A stretch of 17,754 nt of DNA from Pseudomonadota bacterium (lineage in GTDB: Bacteria; Pseudomonadota; Alphaproteobacteria; Rhizobiales; Xanthobacteraceae), in NCBI GenBank assembly GCA_023430245.1, contig JAEZBA010000161.1, positions 1-17,754 on the forward strand, written 5' to 3'. This document shows, piece after piece, positions 6,668-14,950 of this stretch. Under the pieces are notes generated by a model. The model worked only from the letters and a program-made list of their open reading frames with translations. It did no database searches and had not been told where the DNA came from. The translations under genes and the position numbers were made by a program. Numbering within the stretch: the stretch's first letter is position 1; each line of letters starts with the position of its first letter.

Positions 6668-6738
6668 GATGCTCCGCCATCAGTGCCACCCTGTCGCAGG
6701 GCCGCGCTTTTGCGCGTGCGTACGGGGAAGCCGACAGG

Positions 6739-7521
6739 TCAGGCCACGTCCGGAATATTCGTGAAGTAATGATCGATATAACTGGTCTTGAGGTAGCGGT
6801 AGCCGAGCCGCGCGAACAGGGTTTTCAGCTCGTCGAAACGGTCCGAATAAAGCTCGACCTGAAGATAGCAGAGGTTGTCGCGAAGCGTGCGCTCCATGCC
6901 GGCAAGGGCGTGAAACTCGGACCCCTCGACATCCATCTTGATCAGCAATGTCTCGCCGGCGATCGCAAACTCGTCATCGAAGCGGATTTGCCGCACTTCG
7001 TGACTGGCAACCCCCGGCGCCTCTTCCGGTGGCTTGTCGGGATGCGCGATCCAGGATTCACCGCGGTTATGACTGCCGGCTTCCATCAGCGTGACGGTCG
7101 ACGCTTTGTCCCCGACCGCATAGGGCACGACACGGATTCGATCCTGCATGTGATTAGCCGCGATATTGGCAACGAACCGCGCGCGGTTTCCCGGATCCGG
7201 CTCGAAAGCGACGATCTCGCCGCCCAGCCCCTTCGCCGCCAGCAAGATCGAATAGACGCCGGCATTGGCGCCGATATCGAGAAATCGATCGACCTTGTGG
7301 GTCCGGCAGATCGTCGCGAAATCCTCGAGCTGCTCCGCCTCCCAGATCGCATTGATCGCGAGCTCACGGTCGATCAGATCGGTGGTGTCGACGACAAAGC
7401 GAGCGCCTTGCGCATGTGCGACATATGGCACACGGCCGAGCCAGCGCATCACGGTGTCGTAGACATGCCGCGCCTTGCGTTCGACCGCTCCGATCGGATG
7501 GCGAAAGGTTCGGAGGGTCAT
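6739..7521 (-). CDS. FkbM-family SAM-dependent methyltransferase
   Basis: A 260-residue class I methyltransferase of the FkbM family. SAM-binding motif I is FLDIGANAGVYSILLA (residues 80-95), followed by the acidic motif VAFEPDPGNRARF (104-116) and the family hallmark IKMDVEGSEFHAL (194-206). FkbM proteins O-methylate sugars, polyketides or glycolipids, and the acceptor here is unknown. The ATG at 7521 lacks a good ribosome site and lies 18 nt after the stop of the DedA gene, so translation is probably coupled to it. The pairing with a membrane lipid-handling DedA protein is compatible with modification of an envelope glycolipid or polysaccharide, which is inference. The 3' end is clean (TGA at 6741-6739) and the protein looks full length. 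Confidence 0.92.
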   Translation of the reverse strand: MTLRTFRHPIGAVERKARHVYDTVMRWLGRVPYVAHAQGARFVVDTTDLIDRELAINAIWEAEQLEDFATICRTHKVDRFLDIGANAGVYSILLAAKGLGGEIVAFEPDPGNRARFVANIAANHMQDRIRVVPYAVGDKASTVTLMEAGSHNRGESWIAHPDKPPEEAPGVASHEVRQIRFDDEFAIAGETLLIKMDVEGSEFHALAGMERTLRDNLCYLQVELYSDRFDELKTLFARLGYRYLKTSYIDHYFTNIPDVA

Positions 7522-7539
7522 CGGTTCAGCGCGCCCCGT

Positions 7540-8082
7540 TCAATGGAACCACGAGGCGGTCAGACCGAACCATTTGGCAACTCCCATTCCGAAATCACCG
7601 AAAGCGAGCAGCACGTAGGCCCACAGCATCGCCGACGCGACATTGGCGAACTGAAACTTCCAGTAATCCATTTCCAGGATACCGGCGATCAGCGGCACCG
7701 TCGCACGCAGCGGGCCGAAAAAACGGCCGATGAAAATGCCGGGAATGCCCCATTTCTCCATAAAGGCATGCCCGCGCGGCAGCATGTCGGGATGCCGCGA
7801 TAACGGCCACATATGGGCGATGCGATCCTTGAAATGATATCCGAACCAGTAGGAGACCCAGTCCCCCATGGTGGCGCCGGCGGCGGCGGCAAGCCAGATC
7901 GGCCAGATCACCAGGCCCGAGGCGTTGATCAGCGCGCCGATGGCCACCAGCAGCGCCCAGGCCGGGATGAACAGGGAGAGAAAAGCCAGCGACTCGCCGA
8001 ATGCGAGCGCGAATACGATCGGTAACGCCCACCAGTGATTCTGGCGCACGAATTCGATGACAATCTGCGAGTATTCTTGCAT
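7540..8082 (-). CDS. DedA-family membrane protein
   Basis: A 180-residue integral membrane protein of the DedA/SNARE-associated (VTT) family, several members of which are lipid carriers or flippases acting on polyprenyl phosphate or phosphatidylethanolamine. Family features: Glu30 in FALAFGESLAFLSLFIP, the GATMGDWVSYWFGYHF segment (69-84), and the GRFFGPLRATVPLIAG motif (119-134) with the functional arginines Arg120 and Arg126. Four to five hydrophobic segments with re-entrant-type Gly/Pro motifs are visible. The ATG at 8082 was preferred over an adjoining GTG at 8085; neither has a strong ribosome site. It is the first gene of a two-gene operon with fkbM and is divergent from parE across 166 bp. 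Confidence 0.92.
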   Translation of the reverse strand: MQEYSQIVIEFVRQNHWWALPIVFALAFGESLAFLSLFIPAWALLVAIGALINASGLVIWPIWLAAAAGATMGDWVSYWFGYHFKDRIAHMWPLSRHPDMLPRGHAFMEKWGIPGIFIGRFFGPLRATVPLIAGILEMDYWKFQFANVASAMLWAYVLLAFGDFGMGVAKWFGLTASWFH

Positions 8083-8248
8083 CACTTCGGTGACAGGCCC
8101 GGCGGGGGCAATGGTCTAGCCCGGCGTTGCCCAATGTTCCAGCGGCCACCCGGTAAAATTAAGAAGGATCGCTCGCGGTATCAAGGATTTGCCATGCGCG
8201 TGGCATAGTGGGCGCACTCCGAATCACACGCCCGCAATCCACGAACGC
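8083..8248. other. Divergent intergenic region dedA / parE
   Basis: This 166-bp region must carry promoters in both directions. A short dyad, TGCCA (8190-8194) and TGGCA (8201-8205), separated by six GC-rich bases, lies about 45 bp before the parE start and might be a regulator site. I could not assign a -35/-10 pair with confidence. Confidence 0.35.
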
Positions 8249-10333
8249 ATGGCAAACATGAATAAGCCCGTCCGAACCATGAACAAGAACAGCAAGACGG
8301 ACAAGAAGACCCAGAAATCCGCGGATCTGTTCGATGCGGCCCCGGCAGCGAGGAAGCGCGGTTCCTCCCGCGGCGGTGAGGCCAGAGGTGGGTCCGAGAG
8401 CGGCTATACCGCCCACCATATCGAGGTGCTGGAAGGGCTCGAGCCGGTCCGCCGCCGCCCCGGCATGTATATTGGCGGCACCGACGAAAAGGCGCTGCAT
8501 CACCTCTTTGCCGAGGTGATCGACAATTCCATGGACGAGGCGCTGGCCGGCCACGCCACCTTTATCGAAGTGCAGCTTCGCGCCGATGGCTGGCTTCAGG
8601 TCACCGACAACGGACGCGGCATTCCGGTGGACCCGCACCCGAAATTCCCGAAAAAGTCCGCCCTCGAAGTGATCATGTGCACGCTCCATGCCGGCGGCAA
8701 GTTCGACTCCCAAGTCTACGAGACCTCGGGCGGCCTGCATGGCGTCGGCGTGTCGGTGGTGAACGCACTGTCAGAAAAGATGGAGGTGGAGGTCGCGCGC
8801 GGCCAGCAGCTCTTCAAGATGACCTTCGCCCGCGGCATCCCGAAAGGCGGCCTTGAGAAGCTTGGCAAGGTCAACAACCGGCGCGGTACCAGCATACGCT
8901 TCAAACCCGATCCGCAGATTTTCGGCGACAAGGCAAAGTTCGATCCGGCGCGGCTGTTCAGAATGACGCGCGCCAAGGCCTATCTGTTCGGCGGCGTCGA
9001 GATTCGCTGGTCCTGCGAACCGTCACTGATCAAGGACGACACCCCAGCGGAAGCCGTGCTGCATTTCCCGGGCGGATTGCAGGATTACCTCGCCGCCTCG
9101 ATCGAGAGCGCGACCCGGGTTCATCCGGACATCTTCGCCGGCGGCTCGGAGAAGAAGGCCGGGCACGGTTCGGCGGAATGGGCCATCGCCTTTGTCGCGG
9201 ACATCGACCCCTTCGTCTCCTCCTATTGCAACACGATCCCGACCCGCGATGGCGGCACCCACGAAAGCGGTCTGCGCACCGCCCTGTTCAAGGGGCTGCG
9301 CGATCATGCTGCCCGCACCAACCAGGAGAAGCGCGCCGCGGTCATCACCGCCGACGACGTGATGGCCGGTGCCTGCGCGATGATCTCGGTCTTCATCCGC
9401 GAGCCGGAATTCCAGGGCCAGACCAAGGACCGGCTGGCGACCCCGGAGGCCGCGCGCGTGGTCGAACAGGCGATCCGCGATCCGTTCGATCACTGGCTCG
9501 CCGGCAATCCGACCCAGGCCAACAAGCTGCTCGACTTCGTCATCGAGCGCGCCGACGAGCGCCTACGGCGCCGGCACGAAAAGGAAGTCTCGCGCAAGAG
9601 CGCGGTGCGCAAGCTTCGGCTGCCCGGCAAGCTTGCCGACTGCACCAACACCGCCGCGCAGGGCTCCGAACTCTTCATCGTCGAGGGCGACAGCGCCGGC
9701 GGCTCGGCGAAACAGGCGCGCGACCGCGCGTCGCAGGCCGTGCTGCCGTTGCGCGGCAAGATCCTCAACGTCGCCTCCGCCGGCAAGGACAAGCTCGCGC
9801 AGAACCAGCAGCTTGCCGACCTGATCCAGGCACTCGGCTGCGGCTATGGCAGCCATTACCGCGAGCAGGATCTGCGCTACGACAAGATCATCGTGATGAC
9901 CGACGCCGACGTCGATGGCGCGCATATCGCGTCATTGCTGATCACGTTTTTCTACCGGCAGATGCCGAAACTGATCGACGACGGCCACCTTTATCTCGCG
10001 GTGCCGCCGCTCTACCGGCTCTCGCATAGCGGCAAGACCTTCTATGCCCGCGACGAGAAGCACCGGGACGAACTGCTCAAGAAGGAATTCCACGCCAACG
10101 CCAAGGTCGAGATCGGCCGCTTCAAGGGCCTGGGCGAGATGATGGCCACCCAGCTCAAGGAAACCACGATGGATCCGAAGAAGCGCACGCTGCTGCGGGT
10201 CAGGCTGGAAGACGCGGCCCGCGCCGCGACCGCGAAATCGGTCGACCAGCTGATGGGCACCAAGCCGGAAGCGCGCTTCGCCTTCATTCAGGAGAAGGCG
10301 GAATTCGCAAGCGAGGCTATTCTGGACGTTTAG
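8249..10333 (+). CDS. parE: DNA topoisomerase IV subunit B
   Basis: A 694-residue type IIA topoisomerase B subunit. With ParC it decatenates daughter chromosomes using ATP. The GHKL ATPase domain starts with YTAHHIEVLEGLEPVRRRPGMYIG and contains VTDNGRGIPV (about residues 117-126) and GGLHGVGVSVVNALS (about 160-175). The transducer follows. The TOPRIM domain has EGDSAGGSAKQARDR (from Glu479) and the metal-binding MTDADVDGAHI (about 550-560), and the C-terminus has GRFKGLGEMMATQL. It is called ParE rather than GyrB because it lacks the extra residues of long GyrB proteins and has the alphaproteobacterial ParE form, with a charged, low-complexity N-terminal extension. The start is ambiguous among ATGs at 8249, 8258 and 8279; none has a good ribosome site. 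Its TAG is directly followed by the complementary TAG of convergent dctM. Confidence 0.95.
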   Translation: MANMNKPVRTMNKNSKTDKKTQKSADLFDAAPAARKRGSSRGGEARGGSESGYTAHHIEVLEGLEPVRRRPGMYIGGTDEKALHHLFAEVIDNSMDEALAGHATFIEVQLRADGWLQVTDNGRGIPVDPHPKFPKKSALEVIMCTLHAGGKFDSQVYETSGGLHGVGVSVVNALSEKMEVEVARGQQLFKMTFARGIPKGGLEKLGKVNNRRGTSIRFKPDPQIFGDKAKFDPARLFRMTRAKAYLFGGVEIRWSCEPSLIKDDTPAEAVLHFPGGLQDYLAASIESATRVHPDIFAGGSEKKAGHGSAEWAIAFVADIDPFVSSYCNTIPTRDGGTHESGLRTALFKGLRDHAARTNQEKRAAVITADDVMAGACAMISVFIREPEFQGQTKDRLATPEAARVVEQAIRDPFDHWLAGNPTQANKLLDFVIERADERLRRRHEKEVSRKSAVRKLRLPGKLADCTNTAAQGSELFIVEGDSAGGSAKQARDRASQAVLPLRGKILNVASAGKDKLAQNQQLADLIQALGCGYGSHYREQDLRYDKIIVMTDADVDGAHIASLLITFFYRQMPKLIDDGHLYLAVPPLYRLSHSGKTFYARDEKHRDELLKKEFHANAKVEIGRFKGLGEMMATQLKETTMDPKKRTLLRVRLEDAARAATAKSVDQLMGTKPEARFAFIQEKAEFASEAILDV

Positions 10334-11626
10334 CTACAACAGTCCGAATAGCTGCGGCACGAACAACGTGATCTTCGGGAACGCGATCAGCAGCAGCAGC
10401 ACGATCGCCAGCGGCAGAATGAACAGCCAGATCTCGCGGTTGATCTGGCGCATCGGTACCTTGGTCAACGACGACAGCACGAACAGGATCAGGCCATACG
10501 GCGGCGAGATGATCGCAATCATGAAATTGACGATCACCACCACGCCGAAGTGAACCAGGTCGATGCCGAGCGCCTTCACCGTCGGCAGCAGCACCGGCAC
10601 GAACACCAGCAGCATCACCGCGGCATCAAGCACCGTGCCGAGCAGGAGAAACATCACATTGACCAGCAGCAGGAACGCGAACGGCGACAGGTTCAGCGCC
10701 GCGATCCAGCGCGACAGGCCTTCGCCCAGCCCCTCATTGGTGATGGCATAATTCACGATGAAGGATGAGATCAGCAGCAGCATCACCACCGAGGATTGCC
10801 GCGACGATTCCCGAAACGCCTCGTATAATCCTGCCAGGGACAGGGTCCGGTACCAGACGGCGCCGATCATGATCGCCCAGAACGCCGCTGCGGCCGCCGC
10901 CTCGGTCGGGGTGAAGACGCCGCCCCAGATTCCCCCCAGCAGCACCACCGGCAGTGTCAGCGGCACGAAGGCGCGGCCGAACGCTTGCGGCAGAAGCCGC
11001 AGCGGTACCGGCTCGCCGCGCGGCAAATTGCGCCGCTTCGCGATCAGCAATATCAGAATCGAAATCGACAGCGCCATCAGCAGCCCGGGGACGATGCCCG
11101 CGAGGAACAGCGCGCCGACCGATGCCCCGGAAATCAGCGCGTAAAGCACCATAGGGATCGACGGCCGGATCAGCGGACCAAGGAGCGATGACGCCGCCGC
11201 GACCGCGACCGCGAGGCCGCCCGGATAATGGCCCTGCTTGCGCATCATCTTGATCGCCACCATGCCGGCGCCCGCGGCATCGGAGGCGGCGGAGCCGGTC
11301 ATCGACGACATGATGAGGTTGGTCAGCACCGTGACATGCCCGTGGCCGCCCGGCAGCCGTCCGACCACAGCATTGGCAAACGACCACAATCGCTCGGAAA
11401 TCGTCGAGGCGTTCATGATATTCGCGGTCAGGATGAACAGAGGGATGGCCAGCAGGATATTGAGCGTGATCGTGCTATTGAGCGTCTGGTCGACCAGCAG
11501 GCCGATGTCCTGCTTGCTGGCCCATAGATAGGCGATGCCGGCCGCGAACATCGACAATACGATCGACAGCCTCAACGCGGCGGCGACCACGAATACGCTC
11601 AGCAACGTGATGAAGGGCCAGCTCAT
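10334..11626 (-). CDS. dctM: TRAP transporter large permease subunit DctM
   Basis: A 430-residue membrane protein with about 12 hydrophobic segments, the DctM-type large subunit that carries sodium-coupled solute translocation. Typical features are LLAIPLFILTANIMNASTISERL (about 60-82), the GSAASDAAGAG segment (about 111-121) with the preceding TNLIMSSMTG, GVFTPTEAAAAAAFWA in the middle, and NFMIAIISPPYGLILFVLSSL near the C-terminus. The length is normal. It is the last gene of the FAH-dctP-dctQ-dctM operon and starts 29 nt after the dctQ stop without a clear ribosome site, so coupling is likely. The gene ends in direct contact with the parE stop (TAGCTA), so the two converging transcripts must overlap unless terminated inside the opposing gene. 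Confidence 0.95.
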   Translation of the reverse strand: MSWPFITLLSVFVVAAALRLSIVLSMFAAGIAYLWASKQDIGLLVDQTLNSTITLNILLAIPLFILTANIMNASTISERLWSFANAVVGRLPGGHGHVTVLTNLIMSSMTGSAASDAAGAGMVAIKMMRKQGHYPGGLAVAVAAASSLLGPLIRPSIPMVLYALISGASVGALFLAGIVPGLLMALSISILILLIAKRRNLPRGEPVPLRLLPQAFGRAFVPLTLPVVLLGGIWGGVFTPTEAAAAAAFWAIMIGAVWYRTLSLAGLYEAFRESSRQSSVVMLLLISSFIVNYAITNEGLGEGLSRWIAALNLSPFAFLLLVNVMFLLLGTVLDAAVMLLVFVPVLLPTVKALGIDLVHFGVVVIVNFMIAIISPPYGLILFVLSSLTKVPMRQINREIWLFILPLAIVLLLLIAFPKITLFVPQLFGLL

Positions 11627-11655
11627 CGTGCGATCATCGCAGGAACGCCGCCATA

Positions 11656-12183
11656 TCAGCCGACCACATCGGATGCGGCGGGCACTTCATCCTCGACCGC
11701 GCTGCGCCAGCCCGGCCCCGCAAGCGCGATGAACTTTGCCGCCAGCCTGACGATCATCATCGCGAAAAAGATGACGAAACAAACATAGACGATGTCCAGC
11801 CGCCATTGCAGCGCCGCGGTCTGCTCCCGCCACAGGAACATCACGTAATCGACGATGGTCGGGAATGCGAGTGCGAAGAGAAGGCCGAACAAGCCGGTCT
11901 GCAGCAGGCCGGCGACACGGCGGCCTTGCGGCCCAAGCCTTTCCCACAGGATGTCGAAACCGACATGATCGCTGTCACGATTGACGAACGCGTCGGTCAG
12001 GAACATGCACCAGATGAACACGATCATGGCGAGTTCATCGGACCAGGCGATCGGCGCGGAGAACACGTAGCGGGCGGTGATGCCCGCGAGATAGATCGCG
12101 AAGATTGCGAAGAACATTGCCGTTGTCACCCATTCCGCAACCTTGCGGAAGCGGGTGACGATGGTGTCGAACCGGGCGGCCAC
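11656..12183 (-). CDS. dctQ: TRAP transporter small permease subunit DctQ
   Basis: A 175-residue protein with four transmembrane helices, the DctQ-type small subunit. The family motif is visible as ARYVFSAPIAWSDELAMIVFIWCMFL (helix 2 region), followed by the amphipathic VNRDSDHVGFDIL segment. I chose GTG at 12183, five bases after the dctP stop, with AGG upstream. A further GTG at 12231 would overlap dctP by about 43 bases, and the added residues (AAGIAAAYRRHEVGG) do not look like a DctQ N-terminus. The next ATG lies inside helix 1. It forms the TRAP membrane complex with the downstream DctM and receives ligand from DctP. The acidic C-terminal tail (EDEVPAASDVVG) is unremarkable. Confidence 0.9.
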   Translation of the reverse strand: MAARFDTIVTRFRKVAEWVTTAMFFAIFAIYLAGITARYVFSAPIAWSDELAMIVFIWCMFLTDAFVNRDSDHVGFDILWERLGPQGRRVAGLLQTGLFGLLFALAFPTIVDYVMFLWREQTAALQWRLDIVYVCFVIFFAMMIVRLAAKFIALAGPGWRSAVEDEVPAASDVVG

Positions 12184-12188
12184 GCCGC

Positions 12189-13184
12189 CTACTTCGTGTC
12201 GGCGATACGCTGCAGCAATCCCGGCTGCCACTTCTGCGACAACCCGGCATCCGCGTAATGCTTGTCGACCGAGGCCTTGAAGGCGGCGAGATCGGGTTCG
12301 GTAATCTTCAACCCGGCCTTCTTGAAGAACTCGATGATCTCAACCTCGTCCTGCCGCCGGCCCTTGTCGTTGAACTCAGCGGCGGTGCGGGCATGCTTGC
12401 GCATCACCTCCTGCTGCGCCGGCGTCAGCTTGTCCCAGACTGGCTTCGCAATTGCGAAGGCAACCGGCTGGACCAGATGGTTGGTCATGACGAATTGCTG
12501 GGAGACTTCGTGCAGATTGTTGTAGCGCGCGAGCGCGATCGGATTTTCCTGCCCGTCGATCGCGCCGCTCTTCATCGCCAGATACACTTCCGGCATCGCC
12601 ATCGGTGTCGGCGTAACGCCGAGCCCGCGGCCGATCGCATTCCAGTTGCCGCCCGCCGGCATCCGCAGCTTGACACCGGCAAGATCGGCCGGGGTCTTCA
12701 CCTCGCGGAATTGCCGCAGGTTGACCTGCCGTGTTCCGAGATAGATGAAGTCGATGATCTGGATGCCCATCTTCGACGCCACCGCGGCGATGTATTCCTT
12801 GCCGATCGGGCCGTCCATGACCTTGCGCATATGATCGTAGTCGCGGAACACGTAGCCGCCCGAGAACACGCCATATTCCGGAAGCTGCTGCTCGATCTCG
12901 AACGTGGTCATCGTGCTCATTTCGAGATTGCCGCGCTGGATCGCGGGCAATTCCGTCCCCTGCCGGAATAGCGAGGAATTCGGATGCACCGAGATCGCGA
13001 TCTGTCCAGGCAGATCCTTCTCGACATTTTCCTTGAACTGATAGAGCGAGCGCGCGAGCCAGTCCTGCTCTGCGCCGGCGGTCGAGATGCGAAACTGGAT
13101 CGGCTGACTCTGTGCGAAAGCCAGGCCCGGCATCGAAAGCGTAAACGCGGCCGCAGCCGCAATCATGGTCCGTCTGGTGATCAT
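12189..13184 (-). CDS. dctP: TRAP transporter solute-binding protein DctP
   Basis: A 331-residue periplasmic receptor. The signal peptide is MITRRTMIAAAAAFTLSMPGLAFAQ (residues 1-25) and has a double Arg, so Tat export is possible. The conserved ligand-carboxylate arginine is Arg174 in GVKLRMPAGG. It is followed by the DctP signature TPTPMAMPEVYLAMKSGAIDGQENP (191-215), in which the Asp-Gly-Gln-Glu-Asn motif is intact. This indicates a carboxylate ligand; which one is not readable. GGGGAG lies seven bases before the ATG at 13184; an earlier GTG at 13214 overlaps the FAH stop and is rejected. The gene begins 26 nt after the FAH-family gene, which suggests that the imported acid, or a metabolite of it, is the substrate of that enzyme. 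Confidence 0.95.
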   Translation of the reverse strand: MITRRTMIAAAAAFTLSMPGLAFAQSQPIQFRISTAGAEQDWLARSLYQFKENVEKDLPGQIAISVHPNSSLFRQGTELPAIQRGNLEMSTMTTFEIEQQLPEYGVFSGGYVFRDYDHMRKVMDGPIGKEYIAAVASKMGIQIIDFIYLGTRQVNLRQFREVKTPADLAGVKLRMPAGGNWNAIGRGLGVTPTPMAMPEVYLAMKSGAIDGQENPIALARYNNLHEVSQQFVMTNHLVQPVAFAIAKPVWDKLTPAQQEVMRKHARTAAEFNDKGRRQDEVEIIEFFKKAGLKITEPDLAAFKASVDKHYADAGLSQKWQPGLLQRIADTK

Positions 13185-13210
13185 GTCGACACTCCCCTGT
13201 GTTGCGCCGT

Positions 13211-14137
13211 TCACCCGATCAGCGGCTCCTGAATCGTCACCGATAGCTTGCCGATGCTTTCGATCTCCGCGTCGACGCGGTCGCCGACCGAAAGGAATGT
13301 CTGCTTCGGCGCGCCGACGCCCGCCGGCGTGCCGGTAAGCACCACATCGCCCGGGTCGAGCGTCATGATGGCCGAAAGAATTTCGATCTGCTCGGCGATC
13401 GAGAAGATCATGTCGCTGGTGCGGCCGTCCTGCTTGACCTCGCCGTTCACCGAAAGCTTCAGGCCGATATTCTGCGGATCGGCGATGGCGGACGCGGGAA
13501 CGAAGCGCGGGCCCATCGGGCCGCAGGTGTCGTGGGCTTTGCCCGCCACCCAGTCGAGCTTGTAGAAGGTGTCCGGCGCGCGGTTGTGGTCGCGGGCGGA
13601 GAAATCGATGCCGACGGTGTATCCGGCGACATAGGACAGCGCATCTGCCGCCTTTACCGCTCGCGCCTTGCGGCCGATCACGGCGGCCAGTTCGACTTCC
13701 CAGTCAAACGCCTTGGTCCCGATCGGCATGTGAACGGTCGCGCCCTCTCCCACCACCGCGTTACGCGGCGGCTTGAAGAAGAAGAACAGCCGCTGCGCCT
13801 CCTTGCGCGTGTCGGGGACGCCCATCTCCTTGATGTGGTCGTAATAATTGGCACCCGCGCACAGCACCTTGCCGGGATAGAGCAGCGGCGCGAGCCGCGG
13901 TGCATCCGACACGACGCGGTCTTCGGCGCTCACCTGACTTGCCGCCCGGTCGAGCGCCGCGCGCGAGCGCTCCCAGTCCGCAAAAAGGTCGATCACGGCC
14001 GGAACGTCTGAGAGGCCGACACGAGCGAGCGACGGCTCCAGCCGGTACAACGCGCCTTCGACTTCGATGCAGCCGAGCGGTGCCTCCAGCATCACGGTTA
14101 CGAGCGACCAGGTCACAGCATCGGCCCCTGTTGCCAT
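13211..14137 (-). CDS. Fumarylacetoacetate hydrolase (FAH) family protein
   Basis: A 308-residue enzyme with the C-terminal FAH fold. The start of the catalytic domain is visible as VLCAGANYYDHIKEMG (about 91-106), then FFFFKPPRNAVVGEGATVHMP. The metal-binding stretch is FDWEVELAAVIGRKAR (about 144-159), with the Glu pair and a later Asp in GIDFSARDHNRAPD, and the closing motif is VVLTGTPAGVG. Family members cleave or isomerise/decarboxylate acylpyruvates and homoprotocatechuate-pathway intermediates, and some hydrolyse oxaloacetate. The specific reaction is unknown. It is first in the operon with a TRAP transporter and is divergent from a GntR regulator. The ATG at 14137 gives an N-terminal domain of usual size; GGAT upstream is a weak ribosome site. 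Its promoter probably overlaps the 13-bp inverted repeat in the gap. Confidence 0.92.
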   Translation of the reverse strand: MATGADAVTWSLVTVMLEAPLGCIEVEGALYRLEPSLARVGLSDVPAVIDLFADWERSRAALDRAASQVSAEDRVVSDAPRLAPLLYPGKVLCAGANYYDHIKEMGVPDTRKEAQRLFFFFKPPRNAVVGEGATVHMPIGTKAFDWEVELAAVIGRKARAVKAADALSYVAGYTVGIDFSARDHNRAPDTFYKLDWVAGKAHDTCGPMGPRFVPASAIADPQNIGLKLSVNGEVKQDGRTSDMIFSIAEQIEILSAIMTLDPGDVVLTGTPAGVGAPKQTFLSVGDRVDAEIESIGKLSVTIQEPLIG

Positions 14138-14146
14138 CGGGTGATC

Positions 14147-14188
14147 CAGAATTTATAAAATCGAGTGGAGCAACATTTATAAATTCTG
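14147..14188. promoter_or_regulatory. Perfect 13-bp inverted repeat, probable GntR operator
   Basis: CAGAATTTATAAA (14147-14159) and its exact reverse complement TTTATAAATTCTG (14176-14188) are separated by 16 bp, so the arm centres are 29 bp apart. The right arm also contains the 10-bp self-palindrome ATTTATAAAT (14175-14184), and the left arm has a near-copy, so each arm could bind a dimer. It lies in the 78-bp gap between the divergent FAH-family and gntR starts, an AT-rich island in GC-rich DNA. TATAAA-like -10 elements fall inside the arms on both strands. Assignment to the adjacent GntR protein is inference. Confidence 0.72.
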
Positions 14189-14215
14189 TCAAACCCGAAT
14201 CCGGAACGGCCGCAG

Positions 14216-14950
14216 ATGCAGGATCCGATGCTCCCCTTCGCGCTCGAGCCGCGCTCGGAAGCCGAGCGCGCCTATCTGGTGCTGCGGCGCGAGCTCCTGA
14301 ATGGTGAATGGCTGCCGAATGAACGACTGCGGCCGCAGATCCTGCAGCAGCGCCATGCGCTTGGACTAACGCCGATACGCGAAGCATTGATGCGACTCGC
14401 GGTCGACGGGCTGGTGAAGGGAGAGTCGCAGCGCGGGTTTCGCGCCCGCGGCGTCTCGCCGGAAGAATGGCATGACCTGATGTCAGCACGGCGCGAACTC
14501 GAGCAGAGCTGCCTGGCAAAGGCGATCGAGCTTGGCGATGCGGACTGGGAGCAACGCATCACCGACGCGATGACACAGCTGGCACGAACCTCGCTGCCGA
14601 AAGGAGCCACCGACCGCAAGGCGGCGGAACTCTGGGAGGTGCGGCATCGCAATTTCCATTTCGCGCTGGTGTCCGCGTGCGGATCACCCTGGCGGCTGCG
14701 CTTCTGGACCACGCTGACCGATCATTCCGAACGCTATCGAAAGTTGCGGCTACTGCGGCGCAAGGAGACGGCCGCAAAGGTGCGCGATGCGGTCGGCGAT
14801 CACCGGGCGATTATGGACGCCGTGCTCTCGCGCGATACTGCGCACGCGACAAAGGTCATGGACGCGCATCTGGCGGCGACCGAACACGCAATCGCCGCGT
14901 TGTTACAGCTTGCGGCGAGCCGCGCCGGAGTCTCAGCGCAGCCCCAATAA
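14216..14950 (+). CDS. GntR-family transcriptional regulator with FCD domain
   Basis: A 244-residue regulator. The N-terminal winged helix (about residues 13-78) contains AERAYLVLRRELLNGEWLPNERL and the recognition helix around LGLTPIREALMRLAVDGLV, a standard GntR pattern. The FCD effector domain follows with the expected metal/ligand residues: the Arg-rich start ARRELEQSCLAKAIE, then RNFHFALVSACG, GDHRAIMDAVLSRD and MDAHLAATEHAIAAL. The histidines in these motifs match the FadR C-terminal-domain metal site. Such regulators usually sense a carboxylic acid and derepress the neighbouring catabolic operon. It is divergent from the FAH-TRAP operon and shares its operator region. The ATG at 14216 has GGAAC about nine bases upstream; ATG 14228 is an alternative. 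Confidence 0.93.
   Translation: MQDPMLPFALEPRSEAERAYLVLRRELLNGEWLPNERLRPQILQQRHALGLTPIREALMRLAVDGLVKGESQRGFRARGVSPEEWHDLMSARRELEQSCLAKAIELGDADWEQRITDAMTQLARTSLPKGATDRKAAELWEVRHRNFHFALVSACGSPWRLRFWTTLTDHSERYRKLRLLRRKETAAKVRDAVGDHRAIMDAVLSRDTAHATKVMDAHLAATEHAIAALLQLAASRAGVSAQPQ

Noticed and set aside
4405..7803. Several long plus-strand frames opposite the MBL hydrolases, fkbM and dedA
   Set aside because: Their translations are Arg/His-rich, low-complexity antisense products. The minus strand carries complete families with motifs and ribosome sites.
12184..12231. GTG at 12231 as the dctQ start
   Set aside because: It would overlap the end of dctP by over 40 bases and adds residues unlike the family. 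The GTG at 12183 follows the dctP stop with better context.
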